The notes: a model not told the origin generated them from the letters alone. DNA of 64,000 bases from Pseudoalteromonas sp. MSK9-3 (GCF_003590335.1 NZ_MIET01000022.1:62001-126000), one strand, 5' to 3'. Positions 36,073-45,990 are shown, counted from the stretch's first letter. A program made the numbers and translations.

Positions 36073-37188
36073 CTAGCAAACGAAAGCGCCTTCATTGGAG
36101 ACATGTATCGCCTGTTTACTTTGCCAAAATGGGGAGCGACTCCAACGTTGCTCCCCATTGTAACGTTCAACTAATTCATTTAAATAAGTATTATAAATCG
36201 AGGTCATTTGCTCAGAGTAATCATCCAGCCCTTGGCTTTTCCCTGAAAAGTATTGCGCGATTGCCTCGCCTGCTTTATCTGCCATATACATGGCCGTTGT
36301 CATTCCATGTGATGACAATGGGTCAAATGACATCGCAGCGTCGCCAAGCATTAGCCAATTGCGGCCTGTTAGCTGGCTACAAATATGACTGCTCGCATTG
36401 ACTTTACGCACTGGAACGTGAATATTATTTTTAATAAACTGTTTAAAGTAAATAGATTTTTCACTGACTTCGTGCCAATTCTCAAATGAGTTATAACGCT
36501 CAAAATCTGGTGAAGTTTGATTGCTAAAAATAGCCAGCATGGTGCTTTTTTCACTTACCTGCGAAACCAGTGACCAGCAGTGCTGCTGTGCCTCCACAAG
36601 CACAGGGTGCTGAAATTGGGCTATTTTTACACTTGGTACATTCACCACAAAGGCCATTAATTTATCGAAGTAATGACGAGGAATGTTCAGTGCCCGGGGT
36701 AAATAACCTTGTCGCCCGCTGGCATCTGCAATAAAACACGCTGACACTTGAACAGCCTCACCCATGTGATTTTTACTGCTAATCTGCCAGTGCGTGTGCT
36801 GTTGTTCAAGTCCCGAGACTTTACCAAACATCACCACGGTTTCTGGTAAATCCTCCACTAGCTGAGATATTAAATACGATTTATCAACTTTCCAACCCGG
36901 CTTTTGCTGCAATGCACGCTCAACATCGGGCTGTTGTAGCGCAGCAGATCCCCATGATGAATAAGTGCCAGAACATGGGAAGTGCGCGCTATGGTGTAAA
37001 TACGGATGCAAGCCTAACCGTGCCAGCAAAGGATTGATTGACGCAGGTAAGCTTTCTGCAAAGCTGGTTTTGATTGGTTTATCATCGTGAAACACCGCAA
37101 CTTGTAAGCCAATACGCGCCAACATTTTTGCCAACAATACACCACTAATTCCCATGCCAATCACAGCACAATCAAATGTTTTTATCAT
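36073..37188 (-). CDS. FAD-dependent LodB/GoxB-like maturation protein
   Basis: 371 residues, flavoprotein related to tryptophan halogenases and PHBH-type monooxygenases. The N-terminal FDCAVIGMGISGVLLAKML is the FAD-binding GxGxxG fold, with a second FAD motif GRNWLMLGDAAMSFDPLSSHGMTTAM near residue 290. In the lod and gox operons such a flavoprotein is needed to build the cysteine tryptophylquinone cofactor of the oxidase encoded upstream. It lies directly downstream of the LodA-like gene, which supports this role. I chose ATG 37188 (GAGAG about 8 nt upstream) over the TTG at 37227, which is inside the intercistronic hairpin. Confidence 0.85.
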   Translation of the reverse strand: MIKTFDCAVIGMGISGVLLAKMLARIGLQVAVFHDDKPIKTSFAESLPASINPLLARLGLHPYLHHSAHFPCSGTYSSWGSAALQQPDVERALQQKPGWKVDKSYLISQLVEDLPETVVMFGKVSGLEQQHTHWQISSKNHMGEAVQVSACFIADASGRQGYLPRALNIPRHYFDKLMAFVVNVPSVKIAQFQHPVLVEAQQHCWSLVSQVSEKSTMLAIFSNQTSPDFERYNSFENWHEVSEKSIYFKQFIKNNIHVPVRKVNASSHICSQLTGRNWLMLGDAAMSFDPLSSHGMTTAMYMADKAGEAIAQYFSGKSQGLDDYSEQMTSIYNTYLNELVERYNGEQRWSRSPFWQSKQAIHVSNEGAFVC

Positions 37189-37207
37189 ACAGTCTCTCAT
37201 CAAGCAT

Positions 37208-37225
37208 GGCGCTCTTTCGAGCGCC
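37208..37225 (-). other. Intercistronic hairpin between lodA-like and lodB-like genes
   Basis: Perfect 7-bp GC-rich stem (GGCGCTC/GAGCGCC) closed by a GAAA tetraloop on the minus strand. It lies 11 bp after the oxidase stop and 20 bp before the flavoprotein start. It could stabilise the upstream message or lower expression of the downstream gene; no U-tract follows. Confidence 0.7.
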
Positions 37226-37235
37226 AACCTGCATT

Positions 37236-39701
37236 CTAGTTTTTATCCGCTTTGCTATACGCCACATAAACCACTTCTGGAATACCCGTACTGGCATCTT
37301 GTTCTACCGGTCTGGCCATGACCATGCCCATATTTTTCCATTGCGTGACCATTTGAACTAACCCGTTGGTATAGCCCCCTTCCGCGTGATAACCCACAAA
37401 GCCTAAATCAGCAGTGTGCAGCCAATCTAATCGCTGTGCATATTGCTCTAGCCTTAATTGATTAAACGACGCTTCACTCATACCTTGTGCAACAGTGTGG
37501 TCAAAGCCATTGGGCGTTGCTGTATCGGCATTTTTGCTGTCTTTAAATTTGTTATAACGCGCCAAAGGCACAATATGTACGGGTAAGTTTGCCGCCCACC
37601 ATGCCGGTATTGGAAAGTCCTCTGGCGTATAAACCGCTTGGCAACTTGCTGCGTCTGACTGCCAAGGAATACCCATCCACTTGGTTAAATCCCCCGGGGT
37701 ATTTTCCCAGAACCAGCTTGCATCAGTGCCTTCTACCGTCGACTTTTCCACATCTGAGACTTGAATGACATGGCCAAAATCTTGATACATGTTCGATGCA
37801 TCAGACGCTTGTTTTAATCTAAATTCACTTAACCCAAGTAAACTGATTGACTCACTTACCCCTGACTTTCTCGCGTTCGTTTTATAAATATGGTCATGGC
37901 GCATCGGCCACGTTAGTTCAACGCCTGGGTGGAACCCACCGCCATACAGCGCATCCAATGCGGCACGTGCTGATAATAAGGCAGGGTGATCTGACTCGGC
38001 AAAGGTGTTGATGTAAAACTGAGCCAGTGAATCGATGGTTTGAGCATGAGCTTGCTCTTCTACAGTCACCGTAAAGTCGCCTTGTGCCCAGTTAAGCAAG
38101 TGCTGATACATAAACGGTGGAATTGCAAACCACTGCATTGGACTGCCCGGGTAATCTACCCCGTCATTCGGGTAAAACGGCAATTGTAATTCATGGGTTG
38201 CTTTGCGACCTTTAATATCTGTGGTGTCTTTACTGGGAATTATTCGACTGGTGTTTATCCATTCACTGTCGGTTTGACCTGGGTCTTGCTTATCTACCGC
38301 TTCATCAAACATGGGGTTTCTAAATTGCTTAAAAATCTCTTCGCGTAATTCATTTGCTGCAGTACTGCTATCGAGTAGTTGTGCAAATTCATTTTGATTA
38401 CTTAGCTCCCCCAAACGTGTATTAACTTGGTTGTCTGAGAAGTCGGCCTGATTAACCCACTGCATCCGATATAAACGATATAAAATAGGAAACACATCAC
38501 TAAATTGTGTGGTGATTTGGTTTAACTGTGCTTCTTTAATTTGCGCACCGCACACCATATCGTACAAAGTGACGAGCGGCTCTATTTGTGGGGCAAAATC
38601 AGGCGGGGCTGTTGCAATCCAAGCACTGTTATCTGCTTGATCAATATTAACTACATCACCATTGCTCAACGTCAAGATAGCGCTGACTTGACCATCACAA
38701 ATATCATCATACCAATTAGAATTATCAGCAAAGTCGGTATTAAGCGAAGAAGGCGTCATTGCTTTTGAAATACCATCGCCAGCAAAAAACGACAACACAC
38801 CCGTGTTTGAGCAACTGATCGAGCCTTGCAACACAGTATGACGCTCTGTCATATCAAATAAATTCGTTAAACGATGTGCAGGATCTGCTTCATTCGCAGG
38901 AAATTTACCACTAAGCTTAACGCTGTTTTTATTATTGCTAGATACGCTGCCACTGCTGCGAATAACCAATTGCTGTCGTAATTTATTACCCAATACATTT
39001 GGGTTGCGTCGTTTCGCGGTTTGCGCAGGAGCTAGCTTTTCTAGGCTGACATTTTTAGCTAAGTTACCGGTTCCTTCAGACACCAAAGATAAATCTAAGG
39101 CATTGTTATAGTCGTACCAAAATGCTTTTTTATTCGCGACATTCACCTGCCATGTTAACGCGTCGCCCTCAGCTAAAGTCACTTGTTCAATGGGGTTGCC
39201 TTGTGCATCACATTTGTACACATAAAAGCGCTGCGCTTGCTTTTTAACCGCGCCTAAGTATTTCTCTGCAAGTACGGCAATGACAATGTCTTTCGCCAAG
39301 TCTGATAATGAAAAATCAACCACTTGCACCGGCAGTGCAACATCATCGAGCTGACGTTCTAGCTCAATTTTAGTCAACATTTTACTCAGCTCACACTCGC
39401 TCAAAAGCGTCGTTAACTGGCTTTGATGATCATCTGATAGTTTAACAGCTGGCGACGCTGACAAGTGCGCGCTGACACTCTCCTCTAATTCAATAAGACT
39501 ATCATGCAACTGGGTTGCAAACACTCTATCGACTAGCGCTTTTATGTCGCCTAACGTCACTAAATATTCAACACTGGTATCGTAAAGGTGCTGCCAAGGT
39601 ATTTCAGGAGTAAAAATAGCCGTTTCAGGCTGAGCAGGGCCATTACCTACCCGCGCAACGCCTAGTGGTGGGTAAATTTTATACGTGTACTGTTCAGACA
39701 T
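37236..39701 (-). CDS. LodA/GoxA-family quinoprotein amino-acid oxidase
   Basis: 821 residues. Members oxidise amino acids (lysine epsilon-amino group, glycine) with a cysteine tryptophylquinone cofactor, releasing hydrogen peroxide that can be antibacterial. Family signs are the start YKIYPPLGVARVGNG, the KLSGKFPAN...AHRLTNLF region, GGGFHPGVELTWPMRHDH near residue 590, WFWENTPGDLTKWMGIPWQSD near 665-682 and FPIPAWWAANLPVHIVPL. The protein is longer than the roughly 700-residue lysine oxidase. No signal peptide is visible, as is usual in this family. AAGGA precedes the ATG. The flavoprotein partner gene follows. Substrate unknown. Confidence 0.87.
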   Translation of the reverse strand: MSEQYTYKIYPPLGVARVGNGPAQPETAIFTPEIPWQHLYDTSVEYLVTLGDIKALVDRVFATQLHDSLIELEESVSAHLSASPAVKLSDDHQSQLTTLLSECELSKMLTKIELERQLDDVALPVQVVDFSLSDLAKDIVIAVLAEKYLGAVKKQAQRFYVYKCDAQGNPIEQVTLAEGDALTWQVNVANKKAFWYDYNNALDLSLVSEGTGNLAKNVSLEKLAPAQTAKRRNPNVLGNKLRQQLVIRSSGSVSSNNKNSVKLSGKFPANEADPAHRLTNLFDMTERHTVLQGSISCSNTGVLSFFAGDGISKAMTPSSLNTDFADNSNWYDDICDGQVSAILTLSNGDVVNIDQADNSAWIATAPPDFAPQIEPLVTLYDMVCGAQIKEAQLNQITTQFSDVFPILYRLYRMQWVNQADFSDNQVNTRLGELSNQNEFAQLLDSSTAANELREEIFKQFRNPMFDEAVDKQDPGQTDSEWINTSRIIPSKDTTDIKGRKATHELQLPFYPNDGVDYPGSPMQWFAIPPFMYQHLLNWAQGDFTVTVEEQAHAQTIDSLAQFYINTFAESDHPALLSARAALDALYGGGFHPGVELTWPMRHDHIYKTNARKSGVSESISLLGLSEFRLKQASDASNMYQDFGHVIQVSDVEKSTVEGTDASWFWENTPGDLTKWMGIPWQSDAASCQAVYTPEDFPIPAWWAANLPVHIVPLARYNKFKDSKNADTATPNGFDHTVAQGMSEASFNQLRLEQYAQRLDWLHTADLGFVGYHAEGGYTNGLVQMVTQWKNMGMVMARPVEQDASTGIPEVVYVAYSKADKN

Positions 39702-39899
39702 GGTGTTTCCTTATCTATTAATAGATGACTTGATGCCAATGTATACCCCAAAAATTAATGCCAAGTAGGGCAACTAGGTAACGAGTGTAGTCAAATACGA
39801 ATAAATATCGATTACACGAGATTACAAAACGCGGCATGCTCAGTCCCCATTTAGCAACCAATTATACTGACGGCAGACAAGTCTCATTAATAAGAATAA

Positions 39900-39925
39900 T
39901 CTCAATGACAGTCCCAAAATTGAGA
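39900..39925. promoter_or_regulatory. Possible upstream activator site for the efflux operon
   Basis: TCTCAAT (39900-39906) and ATTGAGA (39919-39925) form an inverted repeat about 55 bp upstream of the sigma-54 -24 box; another AGTCTCATT half lies at 39889-39897. The NtrC-family regulator encoded at 44602 is a candidate binder. Confidence 0.45.
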
Positions 39926-39975
39926 CTGATTGGAAATAAAAACATTAAACAACATTATTTTCAACAACTTAAAGA

Positions 39976-39993
39976 TTGGCATGTATGCTGCAA
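39976..39993 (+). promoter_or_regulatory. Sigma-54 promoter of the efflux operon
   Basis: TTGGCATGTATGCTGCAA has GG at 39978-39979 and GC at 39990-39991, exactly the GG-N10-GC spacing of -24/-12 promoters. The start would fall near 40003, about 30 nt before the adaptor ATG. The rest of the 39702-40032 gap shows only the inverted repeat listed separately. Confidence 0.7.
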
Positions 39994-40032
39994 TCTGAGT
40001 GGCATAACTCGCAAAACTAAGATAAATATCAC

Positions 40033-41283
40033 ATGGATATAAAAGTAAACACACAACGAGCAAGCAAACTGCCCTACTATGTTATTGCGCTCATTGTGTT
40101 ACTCGGCGTTGCTGTGGCAATCAAACAGGTATGGCAGTATGGGCGCTCAGAAGTGACGCTTTCAGCCTCTGAACTCGTCATGAGTAAAGTGCAAAAGGGC
40201 AACTTTACTGTATCAGTGCGCGGGAATGGCATTTTGGCACCAGATAAAGTGGAGTGGCTATCCGCAGGCGGCGATGCAAAAGTAGCCCAGCAATACCTAA
40301 AAGCGGGCAATCATGTGAAACAGGGTGAGTTAATTGTTTTGCTTAGCAACCCTCGTCTCAAGCAAAGCCTTACAGAAGCTCAGTGGGACCTCTCAGCCAT
40401 TGAAGCACAACTGATGGCCGAAAAGGTCAGCGATAGCTCTCGTATCAAACAGCTCAAGTCAACAATATTGCGTGACAAGCTCGCCTTACAAGGTGCTCAA
40501 AATGAGTACCAAGCACATCAGGAGTTGATCGCAACGGGTGCTGTCTCTAAGCTCGACTTTCAACGCGCTAAGATCACGTTAGATCAAGCTGAACAAGGTT
40601 ATTTAGCATCTAAAGAATTACTCTCAGAAACAGAAAAAACCCATCAAGCCAATCAACAAGCTCGCTTTGCAAGGCTCAATCAAATTAAGAACCAAGTCGC
40701 ACAAATACAATCACAAGTCGATGACTTACAGATAAAAGCCAGCATGGATAGCATTATTTTAACAGTGCCTATTGAGGTTGGCCAACACGTTACCACTGGC
40801 AGTAACCTTGTTAAATTAGCGGATCACAAAGCGTTAATTGGTGAAATACAGGTTCCAGAAATTCAAATCCAACAAGTTAAAATTGGCCAAACTGTGCGCA
40901 TTAATACGCAAAACAGTCAGTTCATGGGCAGTGTGTCTCGCATTAACCCCGCTGTGACACAAGGTAATGTGCAAGTAGATATCGCGTTTAGCGAACCTCT
41001 CCCCACAGACGCCAGACCTGACTTGAGTGTTGAAGCAGATATTCAAGTCGCCAAACTAGAAAACACCCTGTTTGTCTCTCGACCGCTATTTTCACAAAGC
41101 CAAACGGCCACCAGCTTTTATAAATTGGATCCTGACGGTGGACTTGCCCGCAGAGTCAAGGTAGAAGTAGGGCAGGGTTCTACAAGTCATATACAAATAA
41201 TCAATGGATTGGAAGAGGGCGACACCATCATTACCTCTGATCCAAGCCGCTTCGATAGCTACCCAACATTTAGCATTAATTAG
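40033..41283 (+). CDS. HlyD/MacA-like periplasmic adaptor of an ABC efflux system
   Basis: 416 residues: one membrane helix near the N-terminus (about 15-32), a first half-lipoyl motif around 75-100, a long coiled-coil hairpin (about 105-240, rich in Gln/Lys/Glu), the second lipoyl half, a beta-barrel domain (IGEIQVPEIQIQQVKIGQTVRINT) and a membrane-proximal C-terminal domain. It should connect the MacB-like permease to an outer-membrane channel, which is not encoded here. First gene of a three-gene operon with the ATPase (gap 8 bp) and the permease. Confidence 0.88.
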   Translation: MDIKVNTQRASKLPYYVIALIVLLGVAVAIKQVWQYGRSEVTLSASELVMSKVQKGNFTVSVRGNGILAPDKVEWLSAGGDAKVAQQYLKAGNHVKQGELIVLLSNPRLKQSLTEAQWDLSAIEAQLMAEKVSDSSRIKQLKSTILRDKLALQGAQNEYQAHQELIATGAVSKLDFQRAKITLDQAEQGYLASKELLSETEKTHQANQQARFARLNQIKNQVAQIQSQVDDLQIKASMDSIILTVPIEVGQHVTTGSNLVKLADHKALIGEIQVPEIQIQQVKIGQTVRINTQNSQFMGSVSRINPAVTQGNVQVDIAFSEPLPTDARPDLSVEADIQVAKLENTLFVSRPLFSQSQTATSFYKLDPDGGLARRVKVEVGQGSTSHIQIINGLEEGDTIITSDPSRFDSYPTFSIN

Positions 41284-41291
41284 GAACCCTT

Positions 41292-42008
41292 ATGTCTGAT
41301 TTAATAATAAAACTCGACAACATGAGTAAAGTATTTTTCGCTGATGATTTAGAAACTCACGCGTTAAACAAAATTTCATTAGAAGTCGCAAAACAAGAAT
41401 ATATAGCGATATCAGGTCCCTCAGGATCAGGAAAATCAACTTTGTTATCGGTGCTCGGTTTGCTTGATACCGCTACAGATGGCCACTATCACTTAGCAGA
41501 TCACTTGGTAAGTAATATCAATAAAACCGAGCGAGCTCGGATCCGAAATAGAGAAATCGGATTTATTTTTCAATCATTTAATTTAATTAGTGATTTAACC
41601 GTTGAAGAAAACGTAGAGTTACCTTTGACGTATCGTACTGACTTAAACAAATCACAACGTAAAGACAAGGTCACTAATGCCCTAAAAAAAGTCAATATGC
41701 TGCACCGAGTGAGCCATTACCCCTCTCAGCTGTCGGGTGGCCAACAGCAGCGTGTGGCCATTGCAAGAGCCATTGCTGGCGACCCAAAGCTGATCCTAGC
41801 AGATGAACCTACCGGTAACCTTGACTCCAAAAATGCCCATGATGTTTTACAGCTACTTGATGAGCTTCATCGCGATGGGGCTACCATTTGTATGGTCACA
41901 CACGACCCTCGTTCAGCCCAACGTGCTCAGCGTAACATTGAAGTACTTGATGGGCGCATCGTACTAGATCAGCCAACGACGTTAAATAATGCCGCAGTCA
42001 GCGCCTGA
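41292..42008 (+). CDS. MacB/LolD-like ABC transporter ATPase
   Basis: 238 residues. Walker [11 protein letters not shown] (about 39-48), Q-loop FIFQSFNLI, signature [17 protein letters not shown], Walker [14 protein letters not shown] and the H-loop in MVTHD. The EPTGNLD pattern is that of the MacB/LolD/FtsE group, ATPases that drive mechanotransmission without moving substrate through the membrane. The permease gene starts 10 bp after the stop. Confidence 0.94.
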   Translation: MSDLIIKLDNMSKVFFADDLETHALNKISLEVAKQEYIAISGPSGSGKSTLLSVLGLLDTATDGHYHLADHLVSNINKTERARIRNREIGFIFQSFNLISDLTVEENVELPLTYRTDLNKSQRKDKVTNALKKVNMLHRVSHYPSQLSGGQQQRVAIARAIAGDPKLILADEPTGNLDSKNAHDVLQLLDELHRDGATICMVTHDPRSAQRAQRNIEVLDGRIVLDQPTTLNNAAVSA

Positions 42009-42018
42009 GGGATATAAC

Positions 42019-44451
42019 ATGCATATTTACAGTGATATAAAATACACGCTACGGGGCTTAGCTAAAAAGCCCGGTTTTAGTGCACTGGCCATACTCGTGA
42101 TGGCAAGTGGCATTGGTCTCAGTGTTTATTTATTTTCTTTCATGAATGTCATGCTATTTAAACCCATGCCGTTTGAAGGCGGGGAGCGGTTTATACAAGT
42201 ATTCACTTCACAAAACGGCAGTCGGATCCAAGGGACGTTGAACCTTCATGATTATCACGAAATTAAGCAGAACTTAACGGGGGTTAGTACATTAAGCGCT
42301 TATAGAAACCAAACAGTCACCGTATCTCAGCAAGATGGAACTCGCAGGGTAGAGGCCACCGACAGCCGAGCAAATATTTTCTCTTTCACGCAGACCCAGC
42401 CGATTCTTGGCCGTACCTTTAGCGAAGCTGAAGACAAAGTTGGAGCACCTCGCGTGGTGGTGATAGGCTATGAACTTTGGCAAAATATGTTTGCCGGCCA
42501 AGCGACTATTTTAAATCAGTCTCTGCGCATTGATAATGAACCACATCAAATCATCGGTGTTATGCCTAAAGGCTATTTCTTTCCGTACAACGCTAATTTA
42601 TGGCGGCCACTACGCGACAATGTAGAGCAAGTATCACGCGAAGCAAACGCCCAAGTAAGGGGGTTACTACTAAGAGATGAAGACACATCTATAACAGAAC
42701 TTGATCAACAATTAAAACTTATCATGCAGCGACTAGAAGCGCGTTACCCCACTGCTAACAATGGCATCGGGGCTTATGCGCTCACGCCAAATATGATCAG
42801 TGCTGATGGTGGTATGGCAGTTGCTTACACCATGCATATTGCGGCAGTTTTAATCTTAATATTGGCCTCGGTGAATGTAGGTAACTTACTCTTGTCACGC
42901 GCGGTAGAACGCAGCCATGAAACCGCAATTCGTGTCGCACTGGGCGCGCCAAAAGGGCGGTTAATTAGCCAGCTGCTTTGGGAGAGTATTATCATTTGCT
43001 CTGTCGGTGGTTTTATCGGTCTATGCATGATTGGCTGGGGCCTTGAAGTAACACAAGTTATTACCAACCAATTTTATACTGATCGCCCGCCATTTTGGTG
43101 GCAGTTTGGCATCGATGCTTACACTTTAAAGTTGTTTTTCGCTTTTTTACTTGCCACCATTTTGATCACCGGATTACTCCCTGCCTTAAAAAGTGTTAAT
43201 GGCGACTTTAATGCCGTACTACGCGATGGCACACGTGGTGCGCTAGGTAAAAATGCCGGTAGACTCAACAAACTGCTGGTCATAGGCGAAATATTTTTAT
43301 CTATCACTATTTTACTCGTCGCTGCCGTGATCATCATTGCAAGTAAAAAGGCAACAGAAGCCAATTATGGTGCCAATATAGACAATGTCATGGTCAGTAG
43401 GGTGCAGTTGCCTGATAACCAATATGATACGGCTGAGCGTAAAGTGGCGTTCGTTAACACCCTTAAAGCCAGTTTAGCCAGTGCGCCCCAATTTAAACAA
43501 TTGATCATCGCATCAGCCTTGCCCGGTATGATAAGCCATAGACCGAGTATCGCCGTTGAAGGCAAAGAATATATCCAACAGGGTAAAGCGAGTTATCCGC
43601 GGGTAAACCATATTGCGGTCAGTGCGGGATCTCTTAAACACTTAGAAATAGGGTTAATAGCAGGCAGATATTTTAATCATGCTGACGACCAGCCGAACAT
43701 ACACACCGTGATTGTCACGCAATCATTTGTAACGCAATTGATGAATACTGAGCAACCTATTGGCAAGCGTGTTCGGGTGATCAATGACAGCACCAACACC
43801 TTACAATGGGCAACGATTGTTGGAGTGGTTGAACACACCATACAGACACGACCTAACCGCATTGAAGCAAGTATGCCATCGATATTTCAACCCTATAGCC
43901 AAACACCAAGAGACTCAATGGTCATAGCAACGCGTATCAATGGCAAAATAACACCAACTGCCAATACTTTGCGCCAAGCCGTACACACCATCGACCCACA
44001 GCTTGCCATCTATCATGTTGAACTATACAACGCAGCCCTGGCTCGACATATGGCACCACTTGCGTTCGTCAGCAACATACTGGGTTTATTTGGCTTGGCA
44101 TCGTTTGTCCTTGCTGGATGCGGAATTTATGGCGTAATGAGTAATACCATTGCCCAGCGTTTGCAAGAAATGGGGGTAAAGCGTGCTCTAGGAGCCAATG
44201 AGCATCATATTATGCGTGAGTTTATGTACTCAAGTACCAAGCAGCTCTTGTGGGGACTCATACCCGGTCTTGGTATTGGCATTGCGTTAGGATTTGCAAT
44301 GTCTACGACATTGAATGTTAGTCAGTTGGAGTTATTAAGCATAGCCGGCATACTCACTGTGGGGCTTGCAGGAGTCGTGCTTATCGCCACGTACATACCG
44401 ACAAAACGCGCGCTGGACATGGAGCCCTCTCATGCACTTCACTATCAGTAA
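42019..44451 (+). CDS. Duplicated MacB-FtsX-type ABC permease
   Basis: 810 residues with two successive MacB periplasmic core plus FtsX modules. The first membrane helix is at about 20-42 (ALAILVMASGIGLSVYLFSFM), three helices follow at about 275-400, then a fourth near residue 425. The second periplasmic domain spans about 455-680 and is followed by three helices at the C-terminus with the EMGVKRALGANEHHI coupling motif. Eight helices in one chain mean one polypeptide may replace the usual MacB dimer. ATG 42019 (GAGGG 7 nt upstream) is preferred to the ATG at 41989 inside the ATPase gene. The exported substrate is unknown. Confidence 0.88.
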   Translation: MHIYSDIKYTLRGLAKKPGFSALAILVMASGIGLSVYLFSFMNVMLFKPMPFEGGERFIQVFTSQNGSRIQGTLNLHDYHEIKQNLTGVSTLSAYRNQTVTVSQQDGTRRVEATDSRANIFSFTQTQPILGRTFSEAEDKVGAPRVVVIGYELWQNMFAGQATILNQSLRIDNEPHQIIGVMPKGYFFPYNANLWRPLRDNVEQVSREANAQVRGLLLRDEDTSITELDQQLKLIMQRLEARYPTANNGIGAYALTPNMISADGGMAVAYTMHIAAVLILILASVNVGNLLLSRAVERSHETAIRVALGAPKGRLISQLLWESIIICSVGGFIGLCMIGWGLEVTQVITNQFYTDRPPFWWQFGIDAYTLKLFFAFLLATILITGLLPALKSVNGDFNAVLRDGTRGALGKNAGRLNKLLVIGEIFLSITILLVAAVIIIASKKATEANYGANIDNVMVSRVQLPDNQYDTAERKVAFVNTLKASLASAPQFKQLIIASALPGMISHRPSIAVEGKEYIQQGKASYPRVNHIAVSAGSLKHLEIGLIAGRYFNHADDQPNIHTVIVTQSFVTQLMNTEQPIGKRVRVINDSTNTLQWATIVGVVEHTIQTRPNRIEASMPSIFQPYSQTPRDSMVIATRINGKITPTANTLRQAVHTIDPQLAIYHVELYNAALARHMAPLAFVSNILGLFGLASFVLAGCGIYGVMSNTIAQRLQEMGVKRALGANEHHIMREFMYSSTKQLLWGLIPGLGIGIALGFAMSTTLNVSQLELLSIAGILTVGLAGVVLIATYIPTKRALDMEPSHALHYQ

Positions 44452-44481
44452 TCACAAGTACACAGTATAGAACCAACCAAT

Positions 44482-44516
44482 TGGCCGCTTTTTTGACGTA
44501 CTAAGTGGCCATTTTT
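44482..44516 (+). terminator. Terminator after the efflux permease gene
   Basis: TGGCCGC (44482-44488) pairs with GTGGCCA (44505-44511) with one G-U pair, followed by TTTTT. Confidence 0.55.
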
Positions 44517-44601
44517 CACAATAGGTTTGATTTATTCGTGTGGTGGATATCAATTTCGCATACAATGATATTATTATGATTTTATTAAAGTTAGGTCAGT
44601 T

Positions 44602-45978
44602 ATGAGCGCATCAATTTTAATAGCAGATGACGATGAGGGCATACTTCATGCGCTCAGCCTGATGCTACTTGAAGCAGGTCATGTTGCAACGACGGTGCTT
44701 ACCCCAGCAGACACACTCATACAACTTAGGCAATGTGAATTTGATCTCGTCATAATCGACCTTAACTTTTCACTTGATACCACTTCAGGGGCTGAAGGTT
44801 TATCGTTACTGAAAAGCATTAAACAACTTTATGAACACTTACCTGTACTGGTAATGACTGGCTGGGGTAGCGTTGAGATTGCAGTACAAGCGATGCAAAA
44901 TGGCGCCAATGATTTTATTAAAAAGCCATGGGAAAATGAACGACTATTAAGCATCATAACGAATCAACTCACCCTAGCAAATACCACATTAAACGCGCGT
45001 AAACTTCGCGAATGCAATGCGCTATTAAATCAACAAATAGATGATAATGATTTGATGGTGTCTGATTCACCCGCCATACAACATGTACTCAATACACTCA
45101 ACCGAGTCGCTCTCAGTGACATAGATGTATTAATCACAGGAGAAAATGGCACTGGTAAAAGTATGTTTGCGCGATATTTACATGCGCAATCAAGCAGAAA
45201 AACACTGCCGATGATAAGTGTTAATATGGGCGCAGTTGCCGACAATCTGTTTGAAAGTGAAATGTTCGGCCATGTTAAAGGGGCATTCACCGATGCCAAA
45301 AACCATCGGATAGGGCGCTTTGAACTGGCTGAAAAAAGCAGCTTATTTTTAGACGAAGTCGCTAATACGCCGCTTTCTCAGCAAGGAAAACTACTGCGTG
45401 TATTAGAAGAAAGGCAATTTGAAAAAGTCGGGGCTAGCAAAACCCAACATGCCGATATAAGGCTCATATGCGCTACCAATGCTGATTTGAAACAGGCTGT
45501 ATCTGATGGGGCCTTTAGGCAAGATTTACTCTATCGCATCAATACCATAGAGGTTTGTATACCCCCTTTACGCGAACGCCAACTCGATATTATTCCACTG
45601 GCTAGGAAGTTTTTACACAAAGCCATCGAAAAATATAAAGGGCCTGCGGTTGAACTAGATAACAAGGCCAAACAAGCACTGTTAGAGTATGGTTGGCCAG
45701 GTAATGTGCGGGAGCTGAGTCATGTTATGGAGCGAGCACATATTTTAGGTCAGCAGCCGACGGTAACAGTAGCTGATTTGAACTTACCCACACACAGTCT
45801 AACTATAACGCCTATACAAAATAGTGACGACACGTTGCGTCCACTGGAAGAATTAGAACATGAAATTTTAAAAACCCGACTCGCTTATTTTGATGGTGAT
45901 GCGGTTGCCGCGGCCACATCATTGGGGTTAAGCAGAAGCACGTTTTACAGACGGCTCTCTAAAGCAAACAACGATTAA
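44602..45978 (+). CDS. NtrC-family sigma-54-dependent response regulator
   Basis: 458 residues. Receiver domain (about 4-120) with the acidic pair DDDEG and the phospho-acceptor Asp in VIIDLNFSLD. The AAA+ domain (about 150-375) has Walker A GENGTGKS, the sigma-54 contact loop GAFTDA (consensus GAFTGA, so Gly to Asp), Walker B LFLDEV and the arginine region RQDLLYRINT. A Fis-type helix-turn-helix lies at the C-terminus (AAATSLGLSRSTFYRRLSK). It should activate the sigma-54 promoter at 39976 and so the efflux operon. The cognate kinase gene starts 12 bp downstream. Confidence 0.93.
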   Translation: MSASILIADDDEGILHALSLMLLEAGHVATTVLTPADTLIQLRQCEFDLVIIDLNFSLDTTSGAEGLSLLKSIKQLYEHLPVLVMTGWGSVEIAVQAMQNGANDFIKKPWENERLLSIITNQLTLANTTLNARKLRECNALLNQQIDDNDLMVSDSPAIQHVLNTLNRVALSDIDVLITGENGTGKSMFARYLHAQSSRKTLPMISVNMGAVADNLFESEMFGHVKGAFTDAKNHRIGRFELAEKSSLFLDEVANTPLSQQGKLLRVLEERQFEKVGASKTQHADIRLICATNADLKQAVSDGAFRQDLLYRINTIEVCIPPLRERQLDIIPLARKFLHKAIEKYKGPAVELDNKAKQALLEYGWPGNVRELSHVMERAHILGQQPTVTVADLNLPTHSLTITPIQNSDDTLRPLEELEHEILKTRLAYFDGDAVAAATSLGLSRSTFYRRLSKANND

Positions 45979-45990
45979 AGGGAGCGCAGC

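Noticed and set aside
39836..40042. ORF of 68 codons upstream of the efflux adaptor
   Set aside because: It covers the sigma-54 promoter, has poor initiation signals and overlaps the adaptor start.
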